Of a stretch of 64,000 bases of DNA, positions 24,259 through 37,974 are shown one piece after another. Origin of the DNA: Onchocerca lupi (lineage: Eukaryota; Nematoda; Chromadorea; Rhabditida; Onchocercidae); NCBI GenBank assembly GCA_028564675.1, contig JAOVVO010000467.1, positions 1-64,000 on the forward strand. The letters run 5' to 3'. The position numbers were made by a program, and so were the translations under genes. Under the pieces are notes generated by a model, which saw only the letters and a list, made by a program, of their open reading frames with translations, was not told the DNA's origin and ran no database searches. Within the stretch, counting starts at the first letter, position 1. Each line of letters begins with the position of its first letter.

Positions 24259-27200
24259 TTTCATGGAAATACGATATCGGAATTCGTTGAGACTTCTTGG
24301 AGATGCTGTTTATTTGGTCAATGTTATGAAATTGGAAAAAGGTTTAAAGATGCTAACCTCAGTGATCTCAGAGTGTGTACATATTTTGCTCAATTTGCTG
24401 TTTTGTTTTTAGGATTCATTTTCGTATTTTAAAAGATGCAAGGTATGCCGGTTTCTGCAGCTATGGAGCAAACTGAGTTTGAGATCCGTCAGGAGAATTT
24501 TCAGATTGGCTTCCATTGCTAAGATCTCAATGTCTCGGTTTTGCTCTACTCATTTTGATAATTGCCTCTTTTTTTTTTAGTTCCCATGTTCATTGCATTG
24601 TATTTTCACATTCTTCTTCAATTACATAAAATTTAAAAAACAAAAATAATACATTACACAGTTAAATGTGTTAAAGACATTTAGATTGTTGGAAGAGACG
24701 ATTTGTCGCCAGTGCACGGAAGCCAGTTGTCAATGTCAGGGGAGGCCATTATCTTTGTGCGGGGTTGTTCCAACTATGTGGAAGAAAAACAGTGAGACTA
24801 AATTCCAGAGATTTTCCAGAATGATTTGGGTTACTTGAAATTGCTTCGTTTGCTGTTTTTCAGTTTGAAGGTTTCTGGAGGACTGGTTGAAGAAATTTTC
24901 GGATTTCTGTATGTACTGGCGGTGACAGTGATGTCGCGAGGCGAGGGTGTTTATAGGAGTATGTTGCGTTTAGTAGTCGGAATTATGAATGGTTGGTAAT
25001 TTTCAAGATGAACTGGAGGATGTATTAGGAAAAATTTTTATTATATTGTACCATTTCATTAGAACTTGGAAAGTTTTGAAGAAAATCTTGGAGAGCAGGG
25101 TTATGCAAATTTGTAGAATTTCGTGAGACATGGTTCCTCGTCGATATTGCTCGAATTTTTCATGAAGTTCTCAAGGACGTTGAACATGAACATGTGGATG
25201 CGGAAAGAAAAGTTGGTTGCCCACATTCCGGTATACTTACTCTTTTGACACTTTCATCAATGTCCCATTGGTATCTCATCGGTTTGTAAAAATGTGTTCG
25301 TAGACAGGCTTGATAATTGCAGATCATGCTTAGTGAAATAAAAATGGAGACGATTCAAATATTTTTGCTCGCATTACAAGGGAATTGGGATCAGTGAAGT
25401 TTTCGAATTCTAATTGTAACAAGTAAATCAGAATGGGAAATAGTTACTAGTGGATGTTTCATCTTTCCGATTTACACGTATTTGGGAGTTGTATTTTCGG
25501 GAGTGTGCATGGATTGCTTTCCTCAAGAAAATATCTTAGTTTAGCAGATGCAAAGTAGGGACTGTGGTGATGGTTTTGTGGCATAACCAATCTGGTTTTT
25601 TTTTCCTTTTTTTTATCTTAATTGGGAAGATTTGTTCATAACCAATCGAACCGAAAGCAGTGCTTTTATTGAAGTATAAACTGATTCTAAAAAGTAAACA
25701 GCGAATACATAAATAATTGTTTTAATAGGTTTCGGAAAACTTGGAAGCACGGAGGACGGGAACGACAGCAGCAAGTTGAATTGTGATATACATCCCCGAT
25801 ATTCTAACATTAATTCCGAAACTTTTTCTAATTGGTTAACCCATTAAGTTATTTGTTTGATGAATAGTTGGAAATGCTATGATTCGAATTTTTCGTTTAA
25901 AAGTGTTCGAACTAAATGGGAGATAAGTATCATGTTGGAAAAAACCAGAACTCTTGTTGCAGTTAAGCTTTGAATTAAGCAAATATTTGTGGATGGAAAA
26001 TATGATGCTGGAATAATATGCCATAGTGGTAGAAGTTCTCTAACTTTGAAATATGAAGAAAGAATGATAACTTTTAGATGTAAAGAATGGAAGTTGATAA
26101 TTAACAACAAATTCCGGACAAGCATATATAAGTAATGAAAACTTGGAACTAGAATCATATTTGTTTCGTAGCGCCATATAAACAATGCCTTTAGCGAATA
26201 TTAAAAGATTTGTATCATTTTTTAATGCTATTATTTGATCTGTAATATAACGCCAAGTATTGATGCAAATATCGAGAATAGTTACAAATTCTTTGCATTT
26301 GTAGATAACAAATTTGAAATATTTGCCTTCGAGCAGCGCTAACAGCTTTGCTTAACTTTACCGCAACGATTGCGCTATACTTGGATTCCAATTTTTGTTT
26401 CTGAACGAGATGAAAAACTTTTTGAACGAGATGAGAAACTCTTCAACTGAATATCTACAGGCGACTTGTAAATCTGCCGACATTATAATCTTTTCAGATC
26501 CACCTGCCTTTTTTGCGGATTGTATAATACTTATAGACTGAAAGGTTAGAGTTTCAGATTTTTTTATCTTTAACACTGTGCCATAATTATTGATTCAACG
26601 AATTAATGAATGAAATTCATTTACTGATTAGACATGCTCTGAGTTTTTTCCTTCCGAGTCAGATTATTATTTGATACGACTTTTCTTTTTTGCAGAAAAT
26701 ATAACTAGATCGTAAATGGAATGATGGAACGATCAGCACGACAAGTCAGATGAATTGGATGCTTATTTTATGGATTATTAGTTACAAATCAATATCGCTG
26801 ATTAAATATCAAGATTTCAGCAAGGGGTGAAAAAAAATTGATCGTTTTGGGCTTTTCTTAAAATAACAAATTTTCTCTCTTTGCTAATAATAAATTTTAA
26901 GTAATTAACAAATTTTGAGGCATAAGAAAATGAACGAGATGACGGAAAAGCAGAAAGCATTGAAATGAGATGAGAATATTCCAAGACTAGAAAAAATATT
27001 TGTTAGGGTTTTATTTCAAAAATACGAATTATATATTTTTGCTATCAGCTCAAAATTTAAAATCGTAAAATATTTTAATCCAAATTAGTTTATTGTATTT
27101 TTTTTCCTTCTAAATTATATGATTTTTTTCGTTATGCTGCAGTGATATTATAACTATTATATAAAGACTTTATAGTTATTATGAACATTATTTGTTTGCT

Positions 27201-27739
27201 ATCATATATTGTGAAGAAAATGGATACGATCTATATCTCTGCTCCTGGCTTAATTCTTGCTAATCATAATTAAACGTTTTGTTTATCCTATTGGTTCGTG
27301 GTTCACTTTCTACTTCGATATTATAGTCCCATATGACATTGAGTTACATATCTTCCAAAGTCTAAACAAACCTTTAGATTTTATGTCATTTTAATAATTT
27401 TAAAGATGTGTTATAACAATTTCAAAAAAATAAATCAAAATATAATTCACTTTCGGAAGAAATAAAAAAGGCTAAATAAAAGATGATGATGCAAAGACAG
27501 CATAAATTCTTTAATTAATAAAATATTTGGGCACAGCTCCAGAAATAGCATATTCCTGGGGGAAAAAACCTCAAAATTCCTGTATAAAATGGAGAGAAAA
27601 ACATATCAACATGATCATTGATTTTTTCTCGAATAATTTTATATTAATATTTATATTTTTATATCCGGATTAAAAAAGAGTAATTGCAGGTATTGGTAAT
27701 CATGATCATGTTGTTCTTTATTCATCGAAAATTATTCTT

Positions 27740-27779
27740 AAATACTTATCAGTCAATCATTACTGACTGATAAGTATTT
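27740..27779. repeat. Perfect 16-bp hairpin
   Basis: Arms 27740-27755 (AAATACTTATCAGTCA) and 27764-27779 are exact reverse complements around an 8-nt loop. The arm core CTTATCAGTCAATCATT (27745-27761) occurs again at 37184-37200 in an intron of COQ6. The hairpin may be the remnant of a small palindromic transposable element. Confidence 0.85.
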
Positions 27780-27896
27780 CAGTATTGACTGGAGAATTTT
27801 TTATCAACATTATCATTTTATTATTATTAATTATTATCAATTATTATTAATTATTATTGTTATTAATTATTATTATTAATAATTATTTTTAATTAT

Positions 27897-28028
<132 letters not shown>

Positions 28029-28289
28029 ATTATTATTAATATTATTACTATTATTATTAAATTATTAATTATTAACTATTAAATTTATCATTACATAATT
28101 TTTAAAACAGGCATATAATAATAATTATGAATTTAAATTTACAATCAAACATTAATGTTCCTTGTTCAGTGCTACACCAGTTCCAAATACATATCGGTGT
28201 TTCAAATTTTTTTCTTCTTTTTTTTTTTTTTAATTGATAAAATTTTTATTGAATAAGAAAATGTCATTTGCATCTTTGTTATGTCTTTT

Positions 28290-31200
28290 ATTAATTGATA
28301 AATGGATGATTGATAAGCTTTTTGACCGATCATCGATGTTTGCACATTTCTGTAATCAGACTTATCAGACCAGAAAAGGCTAATTTCTGAAGATGATCGA
28401 TTTTTATTGAGAATTTCTTTATCAATATAAAGCTATATAATGCATTATCTCTTAATCTATCTCATTTTCCTTCAAAAAGAATGTTTTAATAAATTATTTA
28501 CTTAACTGCTTCTATGAGCAATGTTTTCATATGCTCTTTATAAGTTTTTTATTTATCCTTCCCCAATATATCAATCATCATTACACTTTTTTATTAAATT
28601 ATACTCGAAAATATATCCTTTTCCCTTTCTCAAAAAATAAAAAAAAGTATCCGATTGTATATTTTACCTGACAAATATTTAACTTATGCTAAATAGATAT
28701 TATGAATATAATAGTGTGAAATTTAATTTTTATTTTCTAAATATTATGCAGTATACCTTTAAACATGATGATATCTTTTTCCATATTCATGATAATCACC
28801 ATGTATAAATAATCCTAAATTTGGTGGATCAATTTCTCGAATCCATTTTAATATCTAAAAAAAAAATTTTTTTCATTTCTTTTTTTCAGAACTTATTTAA
28901 CAATTTTCAACTGCACAAATTTTTTATTCTTCCTTTCCATAAGTACATAATCTAATTCTATAATCTTTTGAAGTAGCTCTTGTAATCACTTTCCGGATAA
29001 AATATGATTTTAATAATTGACACTTTCTTTATTTTTATATTATATAATAATTTAAGTACATTTTTTGCCTTTTTCTTTCTTTTTCGTCATCTTTTATTTC
29101 TAATTGTTGATTATTTTAATCTATTGAAACAATTCATGCGTTCATTTTCCGATTTGGTTTGAAATATCAGATAAAATTTTCAAACATTTGAAACGAAAAT
29201 TCTTGTATTATAACTTTTTTGATTATTTTCATTTTGATTTTCTTTCGAAGTTAATATTAAAAGTCCAAAATTTGATCAAACTCATAATATTATTATTTTT
29301 ATTGGAAATGATTTTATAATGACATGCTTGTTATGTCATATTATTTGGCTTTTCGAATGCCTTGTAAGTGGCAAATTATCGGTTTCGTGGATTCTTTTTC
29401 ATTTTCGTGAAACTTGAAAAAAATTTTTCAATTTTAAAGTTCAAATAAAACTAACCATGTTAACGGCTTTGTTATTGATATGGTGGATATCCGGTCACCG
29501 TTTCCAATGCTATTATACTACACTCCAAACATCAACATTAAACGTATAAACATCTGTATCCAAATTATCCATTTCAAAACAACTATTTCAAGTGCTAAAT
29601 AACATGTGTTCCTCGCATACTTTTTCTTGTTCTCTGAAAGAAAAAAATGATGATAAAATCGGAAATCCAATTCACGATAAATTACTTATTTTAATTTAAA
29701 TTAGCTTAAATTCAATTAGCAAAAAAGAAATTAATATAGAAGGATGATAATTATTCCTTATTTTTTTTACTTTATTTTTCTATCAATTATTAGCAATAAT
29801 CAAAACTTGATTGAAGTAATTTTTCCGAAATTTTCTGAATTTGTATCTTCCATATATATCTTCTAAAAATTTGATTCGCATTTACAAGGAAATTCAAACT
29901 TTTTGGAAATATATATACATATAATCATACAGACCTTAATCAAATACTTGATTTAAATAATTTTTTCGGAATTTTTAGAATTTATATTTTTCTTATATAT
30001 ATATCACATAAAATTTAAACTTTTCGGAAATGTACCTAAGCATATTATCGTACATACCTCTTCACTTGAACCAAAATCGGCAAGTTGAATATCTCCCCTG
30101 ATAATATCAATATATTTGCAGTCTAAAGTTTAAATTAAAAAAAAAAGAAAATGAATCGAAGAATTTTATATTTTCTATATTTCAAAAATTAAAATTAGTA
30201 CTCTCTATTAGAACCATTTAATACTCTTCCGTTTTCTCACATGAACTTTGAGAGAGAAAAAAAAAAGAAATGCATCATACATACATTGATTTTTGTTTTC
30301 AAGACAAGTGCTTATAACTAGCAATCTATCAACTGATTCCATTTGATCCGGTTATCGATTTAAAAAAAACTGTTCAAAAGAAAAAAGAAACCTAAATGTA
30401 TCTGTGTGATTCTGTAATTAGTACAGATTAATTTATAATATGAGATTGATTAGGATTATTAATTAAGGCTAATAAAAAAAGTAATCTGAGAAAAAGTTAA
30501 TCAATTAAGGGTAATATTAAATAAGTTAATACCTTAACATTACCATGAATATAATCTAATCCGGACAAGATTTCTTTTAATATAGTAGCAATTAAATATG
30601 CTCATTCAATAAACTCTTTTTAATGCTAAACAGATGTTGGATATAAAATAGAAAAGAATGAGAATTCAGAATTATTTATTATTAATTAATAGTAATTCGT
30701 AAAAACTTTTCCATCAGCATAATTTAATTCTAAAAATTCATTTCAATTTCATTTGATTTATTAACGAATTCATTTTATCTTATTTCGTAGCATTATAATT
30801 GCCCAATTAAAAATTAAAAACATTATAAATTAGCAATTTAAGAGAAAACAAAACAAAGCAAAAAAAATGGCGAAAAAATCGTTACTGTATAAATAATGAC
30901 AAACTTATGTATTAAACAAAACATATTTAATTATTTTTGTAAAATAATGCGTAAAAATTTTTAATATTATTAATATCACATGCATCTGAAGTAATTATAT
31001 AAAATAGATTATTATATAGAAAATTGTATAAAATAGATTGTCTATTTTATATTTTCTATGTTAAGGATTACTTGAATACTAATTCATTTTTAATTAAATT
31101 AAAAATTTGATATAAGATTTATTTTGAGTATATGTCATGAAAATTTTTATATAAATAATGCTCACATGAAAATTGAAATTTTACAAGAAATTATTCGTGC

Positions 31201-32696
31201 ATAGTCACTGAATAGTAAGTGAATTTTAGTTTAGCTAATTGTCTAATATTTACCAAAACTTGACGATCCATAATTTTGCGAAACTTCCACGACCAAGCAA
31301 TCGCATACTATCCATATTTCCTGTTTCACGTAAAACGACGCTTAAACCTGACAATGTTATGATGTCTACATGCCTTTAGTGTCTAAACCATGGAAATAAA
31401 ATTAAATTGAATATGTTTATTAATTATATATTTCGAATAATTGATTGTATTATGGATTTATCTATTTGAATCGAAATTCATTTATTCGTTTTCTGAATCT
31501 GAGTTTTAGAATTTTTGAAATTTTATCATTTTTAAATTAAAATAGAATTAAGTTAAACAATTTCTATTAATTATAGATTCCTAATGATTGATTGTATTAT
31601 GTTTAAATTAGAATTTATTTATTCTGTCTTTTGGACTTGACTTTTAGGACTTTTAGGATGCTAGAAATTTTATCATTTCAAAATTTTGAAATAATATGAA
31701 ATTGTTGTCCATCTGATATAAATTAAGGAGAAAAAGAAGAATATCGCAATTCGTTTTCCTAGTTATGCTAAATTACATTTTTCTAAATCGATGCGTTTGA
31801 TCGCACATATTTGTTTTTCTTTTCACATAAATTCTGAAAACGGTTTTATTTTTTATTATTATAAAATCTTATAATTAAAAATTCCTGTTAAAATTCAAAA
31901 TTTTTAAAAAATTGATATCTAAGTTGGTGAAGGGAAAATTTATCCCCTTTAATCATTTGAAATCCAGATTCATATCTTTCATTTATATATCTTTTATTTC
32001 TGCCCACTGATAGCTTATAAGGGAATAATGAACATTTATCTTAGTGAACTTTTATCAGCAAGATGCAGTGATATTCAAAACACAAAGAAAATAATACATA
32101 ATATTGCATCGGAATGAACAACTAATATTATATGAAATTAAACAATCAAATAATCCCAATGCATTATCATTTTATAATTATTCTTTTTTTTTTCGTGCTT
32201 TTTTTCTTTCCTTATGCTAAATTATCTTTGAATCAAAAATATTAAACAATTTGATTCTCTATTCAATTTTATTGAATATTTTCTATCCAAAATTAATATA
32301 AATTCAATATTATTTCGTCATATAAATTTCATTTTTTTCTTGTAAAAAATCAAATTCTTAAAAAAAAAAAGAAACCGAAAATCTTCATTATTTCTATTAC
32401 TTATTTATATTATTTTATTTTTAAAAATAGATTGACTAAACTGTAAATCAAGAAAAGAATAAGTTGTAGCTTAGCCAAGTTTAACTTTAAATATTAAAAA
32501 ATAAACAAAAAAACAAAATGAAATACAAATTAATGAATTATATCATATGATGGAACCTTATAAACGATACCAGTTGAACCTTTTCCAATAATTTCTTCCA
32601 ATCTATACTCATCCTTGTTACTTGGCCAAGATTCTTCGACATATTGTCAGATTTCTGCCGATTTCTCTGTCCCTTAGATACTTCAATTTCAGCCAT
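28290..32696 (-). pseudogene. Decayed Fray/OSR1-type kinase copy
   Basis: Scattered minus-strand segments line up, in order, with the exons of the intact gck-3. 32696-32557: a Met-initiated frame broken by a 1- or 2-nt shift before ESWPSNKDEYRLEEIIG and the glycine loop GKGSTGIVYK, ending at a GT donor. 31372-31254: the hinge region with SMRLLGRGSFAKL (intact VMRLLNCGSMLDIL). About 30592-30534: IATILKEILSGLDYIH then NVK, lacking the HRD triplet. About 30128-30061: GDIQLADFGSSEE (DFG). 29622-29474: a LALEIV segment, a DVYTFNVDVWSV segment and an IIALETVTGYPPY segment, all in different frames with stops between. 28854-28759: EIDPPNL then YGKRYHHV and a stop. About 28370-28290: KKLINHPFIN. Frameshifts, stops and loss of HRD make it non-functional as a kinase. 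It lies antisense to gck-3, about 8 kb downstream. Confidence 0.8.
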
Positions 32697-34479
32697 AACA
32701 ATATATATGTCGCTACAAGTTGATAATAACAGTAATTACCCAAGACGGAATTGCTATTTTATGCGCGTCTTAGGTAAGCAGATTTATATCCAAAGTAAAG
32801 AAAAGAATATTCTTTAAAAATTAACATCTACCTATTCTAGGAACAGAAAATTTGGGAAAAAAAAATTGGAGAGAAAAATAAAGTTGTCATTATATCCATC
32901 TATTCGAATTTCAGTATAAGAAACAAGTAAAAAAGCATTGTTTAATCGAATTTCACTTCAAGTAATTATTAAATGTGATTAATCGAAAATAATTTTATCA
33001 TTTTGAAAACTTGGAATTGCTAAAAAAACTTCCTCTTAAAATTCATACATAAATATATATGCAGTACACGGACACTTTTTTTTTTCGAAAATTACCAAAG
33101 CTAATTCAAAATGGGCTCAGTTCACCTTGGTTAAATTCAATTTAGATTAACTCAGTTCATAAAACGAAGTCGTGCCGATTTGAGATGGAAAAAAACACTG
33201 AAAAATCCCGAAATATTTATAGAGAGTATAAAGAAATGCTTTGTTTCAAATGCCAGGTGAGAGGCAGTTATTTTTGTGGTATCAGATGATAATAGCTCGA
33301 ATTTTAGTTATATTCTTCTTTTGATGTGATGCCAATATTTTGATATTCTAAAGAGAGTAAGTGTTCTTGCAATGTTTTTCATCCATTTATGAAGTAATGT
33401 TTTTTTTATTGCTGAACATAAATTCAAAGCCATTGATTGCTGAGTAACAGTAAGTAATAGACAATATAACAAGTAAATGAATAAATAACACAGAGATCCT
33501 TTTCTCTTTCTTTTCCATTCTTCATTATTCCTTTCTCCTCCATTCTTCTTTAATTTTCCTCACGGCTTCTACGATTTTAAATTTAATTCCGTTGTTTGAG
33601 TTTCATCTTCAAAATTACCAAATACTCTATCAGCTTAGAAAATTATTCCGATTCTCATCCTGAAGTTTTTATACTTTGTAACTTTGATCAACACCGGTAA
33701 CATATTCTTGAAATCTATAGGTCACTAGTTTAGCTATTTACATTTTAACATCTCAAATATTTTCACGACAAGAGCCGAAAAAAATCACCAACTATGCTAT
33801 TAAACTATTAATCCAACTATTGTGACATATTAAAAAAAAACCTCAACTATTAATTAAGAAATATCAATGTAATTTAAAACCTAAGTTATCTACAGTTCTA
33901 AAACCTGATTTACCTACTCATCCATAGTGAGAATTTATCCTAAATAATCCTATGGAAAATTATTAGGACAGCTAAATAATATCGTTGATTGCTTTTACTC
34001 CATTATTTCTCCTATTGTTATTGTTAACTGTGTGATACTGACAATGTTGTTGCCATGTTCAATGCATTGCTTACATTGTTGATGTTCGGTAAACGATAAG
34101 GTCCTGTAATTTCTCGGCAAAAATAAGATGGGACAAACAAAATCACTATGGTTGATAAAATAATAAATATTATAAACAGAAGCAATCTTTGCTTTACAAA
34201 ATATTTTAATAAGAAAACTGTACAGGAAAAAAAAATAATTGTGAAAATGAAATGTACTAGAAGATGCTTTTCTGAAAGTTAAGTAATGAGGGAAACCTGA
34301 AGGATATTAAAGTGATATTTACAAGAATATCCTATTGTAGGACACTATCTATATTTTCTGACATGAAATAACAGTGTTTTCGATTTTTTCTGAAGATGAA
34401 GGAAGAAAACGAATAAAAATGGACAAAAGTTTGAACTTCCATCAACATTTGAAGATTCCAGTATACTTGGAAAAAATGA
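32697..34479. other. Intergenic region
   Basis: AT-rich sequence between the 5' edge of the kinase pseudogene and the 3' end of COQ6. No gene, RNA or conspicuous repeat was seen. The COQ6 3' UTR, and possibly its last exon, may extend into the upper end. Confidence 0.5.
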
Positions 34480-36950
34480 TTAATTTGATACTACAGTAAA
34501 TCCAAAACTAATGCAGAAAGAAAAGTATACCTTTAAAGGTGTGAATCTATCGATCATATTAAGACCAAGAGAACGAATAAGGATAAGTGGCGTATTACTC
34601 GTCAAATAAAGTCTATTCAACCAATCGCATGCCACCTGCACAGGTACATTCCGCCGTTGTCCTTGCGTATCATAATCAGACAAATATGTAAGTGAACCTT
34701 AAATATTCGTTGGAATTATAAAAAACTAAATGATCTAAAAAATGTCTTACCTAAATCACCGCCATCGATTACACATTGCTCCAGACAACTTAGCAGTATT
34801 TTCACATCACTCCATCCGAGATTAACTCCTTGTCCAGCCAAAGGATGAATACGATGAGCCGCATCTCTAAAAAAACTTTTAAATCTTTTCATGTCTTAAT
34901 TTAATCACGAATCATTAATTTTTCGACCAAATTCTATTCATGCATTTTTGCAAATAAAAAGGATTTGATCGTTTCAAACACTAATTATATCCTAACGAAC
35001 AATCACACAAACTAACCCAATCAACGCAGCTCTTGGCATAACATAACTATAACTATGTCCAAAAGCTAGCGGGAATCCGGCACGAGTACCTTCATATAAG
35101 GAAACAACTGTCGGAAACGTAAGTCTTGGCTTTTCACTTACGGAAAATACTCCTTTTAGTACTTGTCCCGTTAGTGATAGAAACTGATTTGTTATGGAAT
35201 TTTGATGAATGTCAGTTGTCTGAAATTTCCTTTTTTTTTTTGAAGCATTTTTCAGAATAAATTTATGTTAGTCGTTAAATTCAATAGTTCTTAGTAATTT
35301 TAGGCATATATCACATATTTCATAAATTCATGTGACGAGTAATCCCCCACGAAAGAAATGTTTGTTCATAAATGATATACAATTTTCATAAGTGCTAGCA
35401 GTTTCCAAAATTGTTAAAACCACATAAATCACTTATTATTAACGCTTAAAACATCATTAATAAATTATGCTCTTTTTCCATTTCAGCTAATGATATCATA
35501 ACAAGTAAGAGATTATTCAAAGTAATATTTAAAGTGCAGAATCGAAGAAAAAATATCAAAATCGAAAGTTTAAGCATTTGAAGAGGAAAACTTACCAAAA
35601 AATCATTGAGCTCATTAACAAATTCTTCTGGTGGTAATGAAAGCAATTTTTCCGCATGTTCAGCACTTGTCGTCCATGTTACTGAACTCATATTCTCAGT
35701 AAGTGGTAGAAGAGCTACAGGGCCACTTGGCGTAAATCTTTCCCACGCAACGCAGTTATTTTCCATCTTAAATGATTGTTACTTTGTAGATAACTTTTGC
35801 AACAAAATTTTAATTAGATTATTAATACAGACCACAATTTACGGTAAAATTCGACATCGATTTTTTGGGAGGAAATTTGACTATCAAATGGAACATAAAT
35901 AAAATAAGAAATTTCATTATATGCTTTCGTAATTCAATTCAGAAAGAATGAAAAATAATATGAAAATTTCAAAAGAATACAACTAGAAAATATACTTATA
36001 ACATCTATTCTAATTTGTTAGATAAATCATCGAAAATTGCCGATTTTGCATATAGTAAATGCATAACAGCTTAAAGAATAAGACAAATATATAAGAATAA
36101 GGTTAAATGTTGATAAGTGATTAATGGCAAAAAATTATATTTACACATGAGGAGTTAATCCTATGTTTAAATTTAAAGATATTGGAGCAATGTGGATGAA
36201 GAAATAAAAGACCAAGATCCTAGGGTAAAAACAAACTTTATTTTTGAAAAAAGAAAAAAAAAGCATAGTGATTTGGAACTTCTTTACACAATCAGGAAAT
36301 AGAGAAACATTACAGCTTGCACCCGAAGATTTGCAACTACTGCTGATTGCCCATATCCCCATGAGGTATATTTGAAATCGAGCATATCCCTCACCATACT
36401 TCTAGCACCGTCAGCACCAATCTACAAAGTTTCTTGATTCTTATATTATACTAATAAAAAATTAAAACTATTTTTTTAATTTGACGGCTTGAATTACATG
36501 ATTGCCCAATTTTTTGATTAAAAAAAAGTAATAATGAAATCCATGCATCCTCATCTTTTTCTTTACACTAATAATTCCACAGAAGTTAGCAAATACTAAC
36601 AATAAGCGATGTTTGCAATTTCGTTCCATCATCCAATGCAACTGCAGCAAATTCATCCAAACCAGATGGAGTTCTGAAAACAGCTCTATGAACATACAAA
36701 TTTCGTAGTGTTAGTATGATGAACTTTTAGTGATATTCAAAAACTGGTAATCTTAAGAAAATTTTCCCTCTACTGTCATACCTACAATCAACTGCTTTTA
36801 CTTTCGTCCTAATTGTGACATTCGGACAGCTCATCTTGATACGATTTGCAAGAAATCCGATGATTGCATTGTTTTCAATCATATAGGCAACTTCGTTACA
36901 TGGATCTGGTTGAGCAAATCGTATCGATGAATGCGAACAGCTATCCAGAA

Positions 36951-36990
<40 letters not shown>

Positions 36991-37943
36991 TCTATAGCCA
37001 GTAATAAAATTCTGCTCTACAAATAAATTTCGAATGGATTATATTTTTCATTATAGGTGGAAAGTTTTAAAGAAATTGTAGGATTTCCATGAATGATTAC
37101 GCAGCTTTAGTTAATGGAATTCCTCTCAAATTTTATTTTATGATTGTGGTATCCAGATGTTAGTTACACGACTACTTACAAAGCTTATCAGTCAATCATT
37201 CCTTACAAAGACACTAATATTTCAGTTCAATCATGAATTAATTTATTTGTACTTTATTAGCTATCTCAAGCAATTTTCAAACTATCAAACCTGAAGTCTA
37301 TCGACTCGTTTCACTCTGAGATCAACAAGATCATTCCAAATTCCTAATTCTGCAAGTTTATTATAGTACGAAGAGGAAAATGAATTTAAGAATATAAGGA
37401 AAGATTCAAATAAAATTAATGAATTAATCATACTTTGGAAAAGTAATACGGAATGAGGTGCTACTGCAGTAACTCGATATCCATAGGGTGAATTTTTTGT
37501 TGGTGCTTTGATTTCTGCTGAATCCAATACAAGTACCTTTTTCGACTTCAATTGTTCGCTCAATCCTAAATTAAAACAACACGGTTTACAATATTTGAGC
37601 AAAAATGAGTTAAATTTCGTTACATATTTTTACTGTTTCAAAAATATTTTAATAATTATATTTGCAAAGCATTAATGGTCCTTTATTCTTGAACTTCTTT
37701 TTTTGTTTTGAATTTTGAAAGATCACTAAATCAGATTATATCCATAGAGAATGAAGTGAATAGGAATAAAATAACCAAAAATGTTCACCAAGTTATGTCA
37801 GAATTGAATAACTAACCGAGAGAGCAAGCCATCGCATTACCAACCATTCCACCACCAATTATAATAATATCGTAAAACGAACTGGTTGCTGTTACTGCTG
37901 AACTGTACGAACATCGGGTTAATGGATGAATTCTGGATAACAT
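34480..37943 (-). CDS. coq-6: COQ6 ubiquinone biosynthesis monooxygenase, mitochondrial
   Basis: COQ6 is an FAD-dependent hydroxylase that adds the C5 hydroxyl to the ubiquinone ring on the matrix side of the inner membrane. Exons: 37943-37817, 37565-37434, 37349-37291, 36951-36782, 36673-36601, 36421-36323, 35766-35596, 35219-35017, 34866-34751, 34697-34531; phases agree. That gives 439 codons before the last junction (human COQ6 468 aa). The N-terminus MLSRIHPLTRCSYSS looks like a mitochondrial presequence and leads into the dinucleotide fold IIIIGGGMVGNAMA. Later come GADGARSM, NNCVAWERFTPSGPVALLPL, and the second FAD motif GDAAHRIHPLAGQGVN. The C-terminus TSNTPLILIRSLGL ... TPLK matches the family. 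The final residues are uncertain: either read-through to the stop at 34480 or a small further exon. An acceptor TTTGCAG lies 28 nt upstream of the ATG. Confidence 0.93.
36958..36984. repeat. (TA)n microsatellite
   Basis: About 13 TA units sit directly upstream of the acceptor of COQ6 exon 4 (minus strand), so they form part of its 3' splice region. Confidence 0.85.
37175..37210. repeat. Short element flanked by 9-bp direct repeats
   Basis: The 17-mer shared with the 27740 hairpin lies at 37184-37200, bracketed by CTTACAAAG at 37175-37183 and 37202-37210. The 9-bp repeat could be a target-site duplication. It lies in the COQ6 intron between exons 3 and 4. Confidence 0.4.
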
Positions 37944-37974
37944 GGATACTTTTGGTGACAAACACAATTCCCTG
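37944..37974 (-). promoter_or_regulatory. Candidate spliced-leader acceptor of coq-6
   Basis: TTTGCAG ends at 37972 on the minus strand, giving a 28-nt leader before the ATG at 37943. No coding exon of COQ6 is seen upstream, so SL trans-splicing is likely. Same-strand small genes just upstream would be compatible with an operon. Confidence 0.45.

Noticed and set aside
31250..31372. LLGRGSFAKLWIVK read as the glycine loop of a separate kinase
   Set aside because: Its position and flanks match the hinge region VMRLLNCGSMLDIL of gck-3, so it is a middle piece of the decayed kinase, not a new N-lobe.
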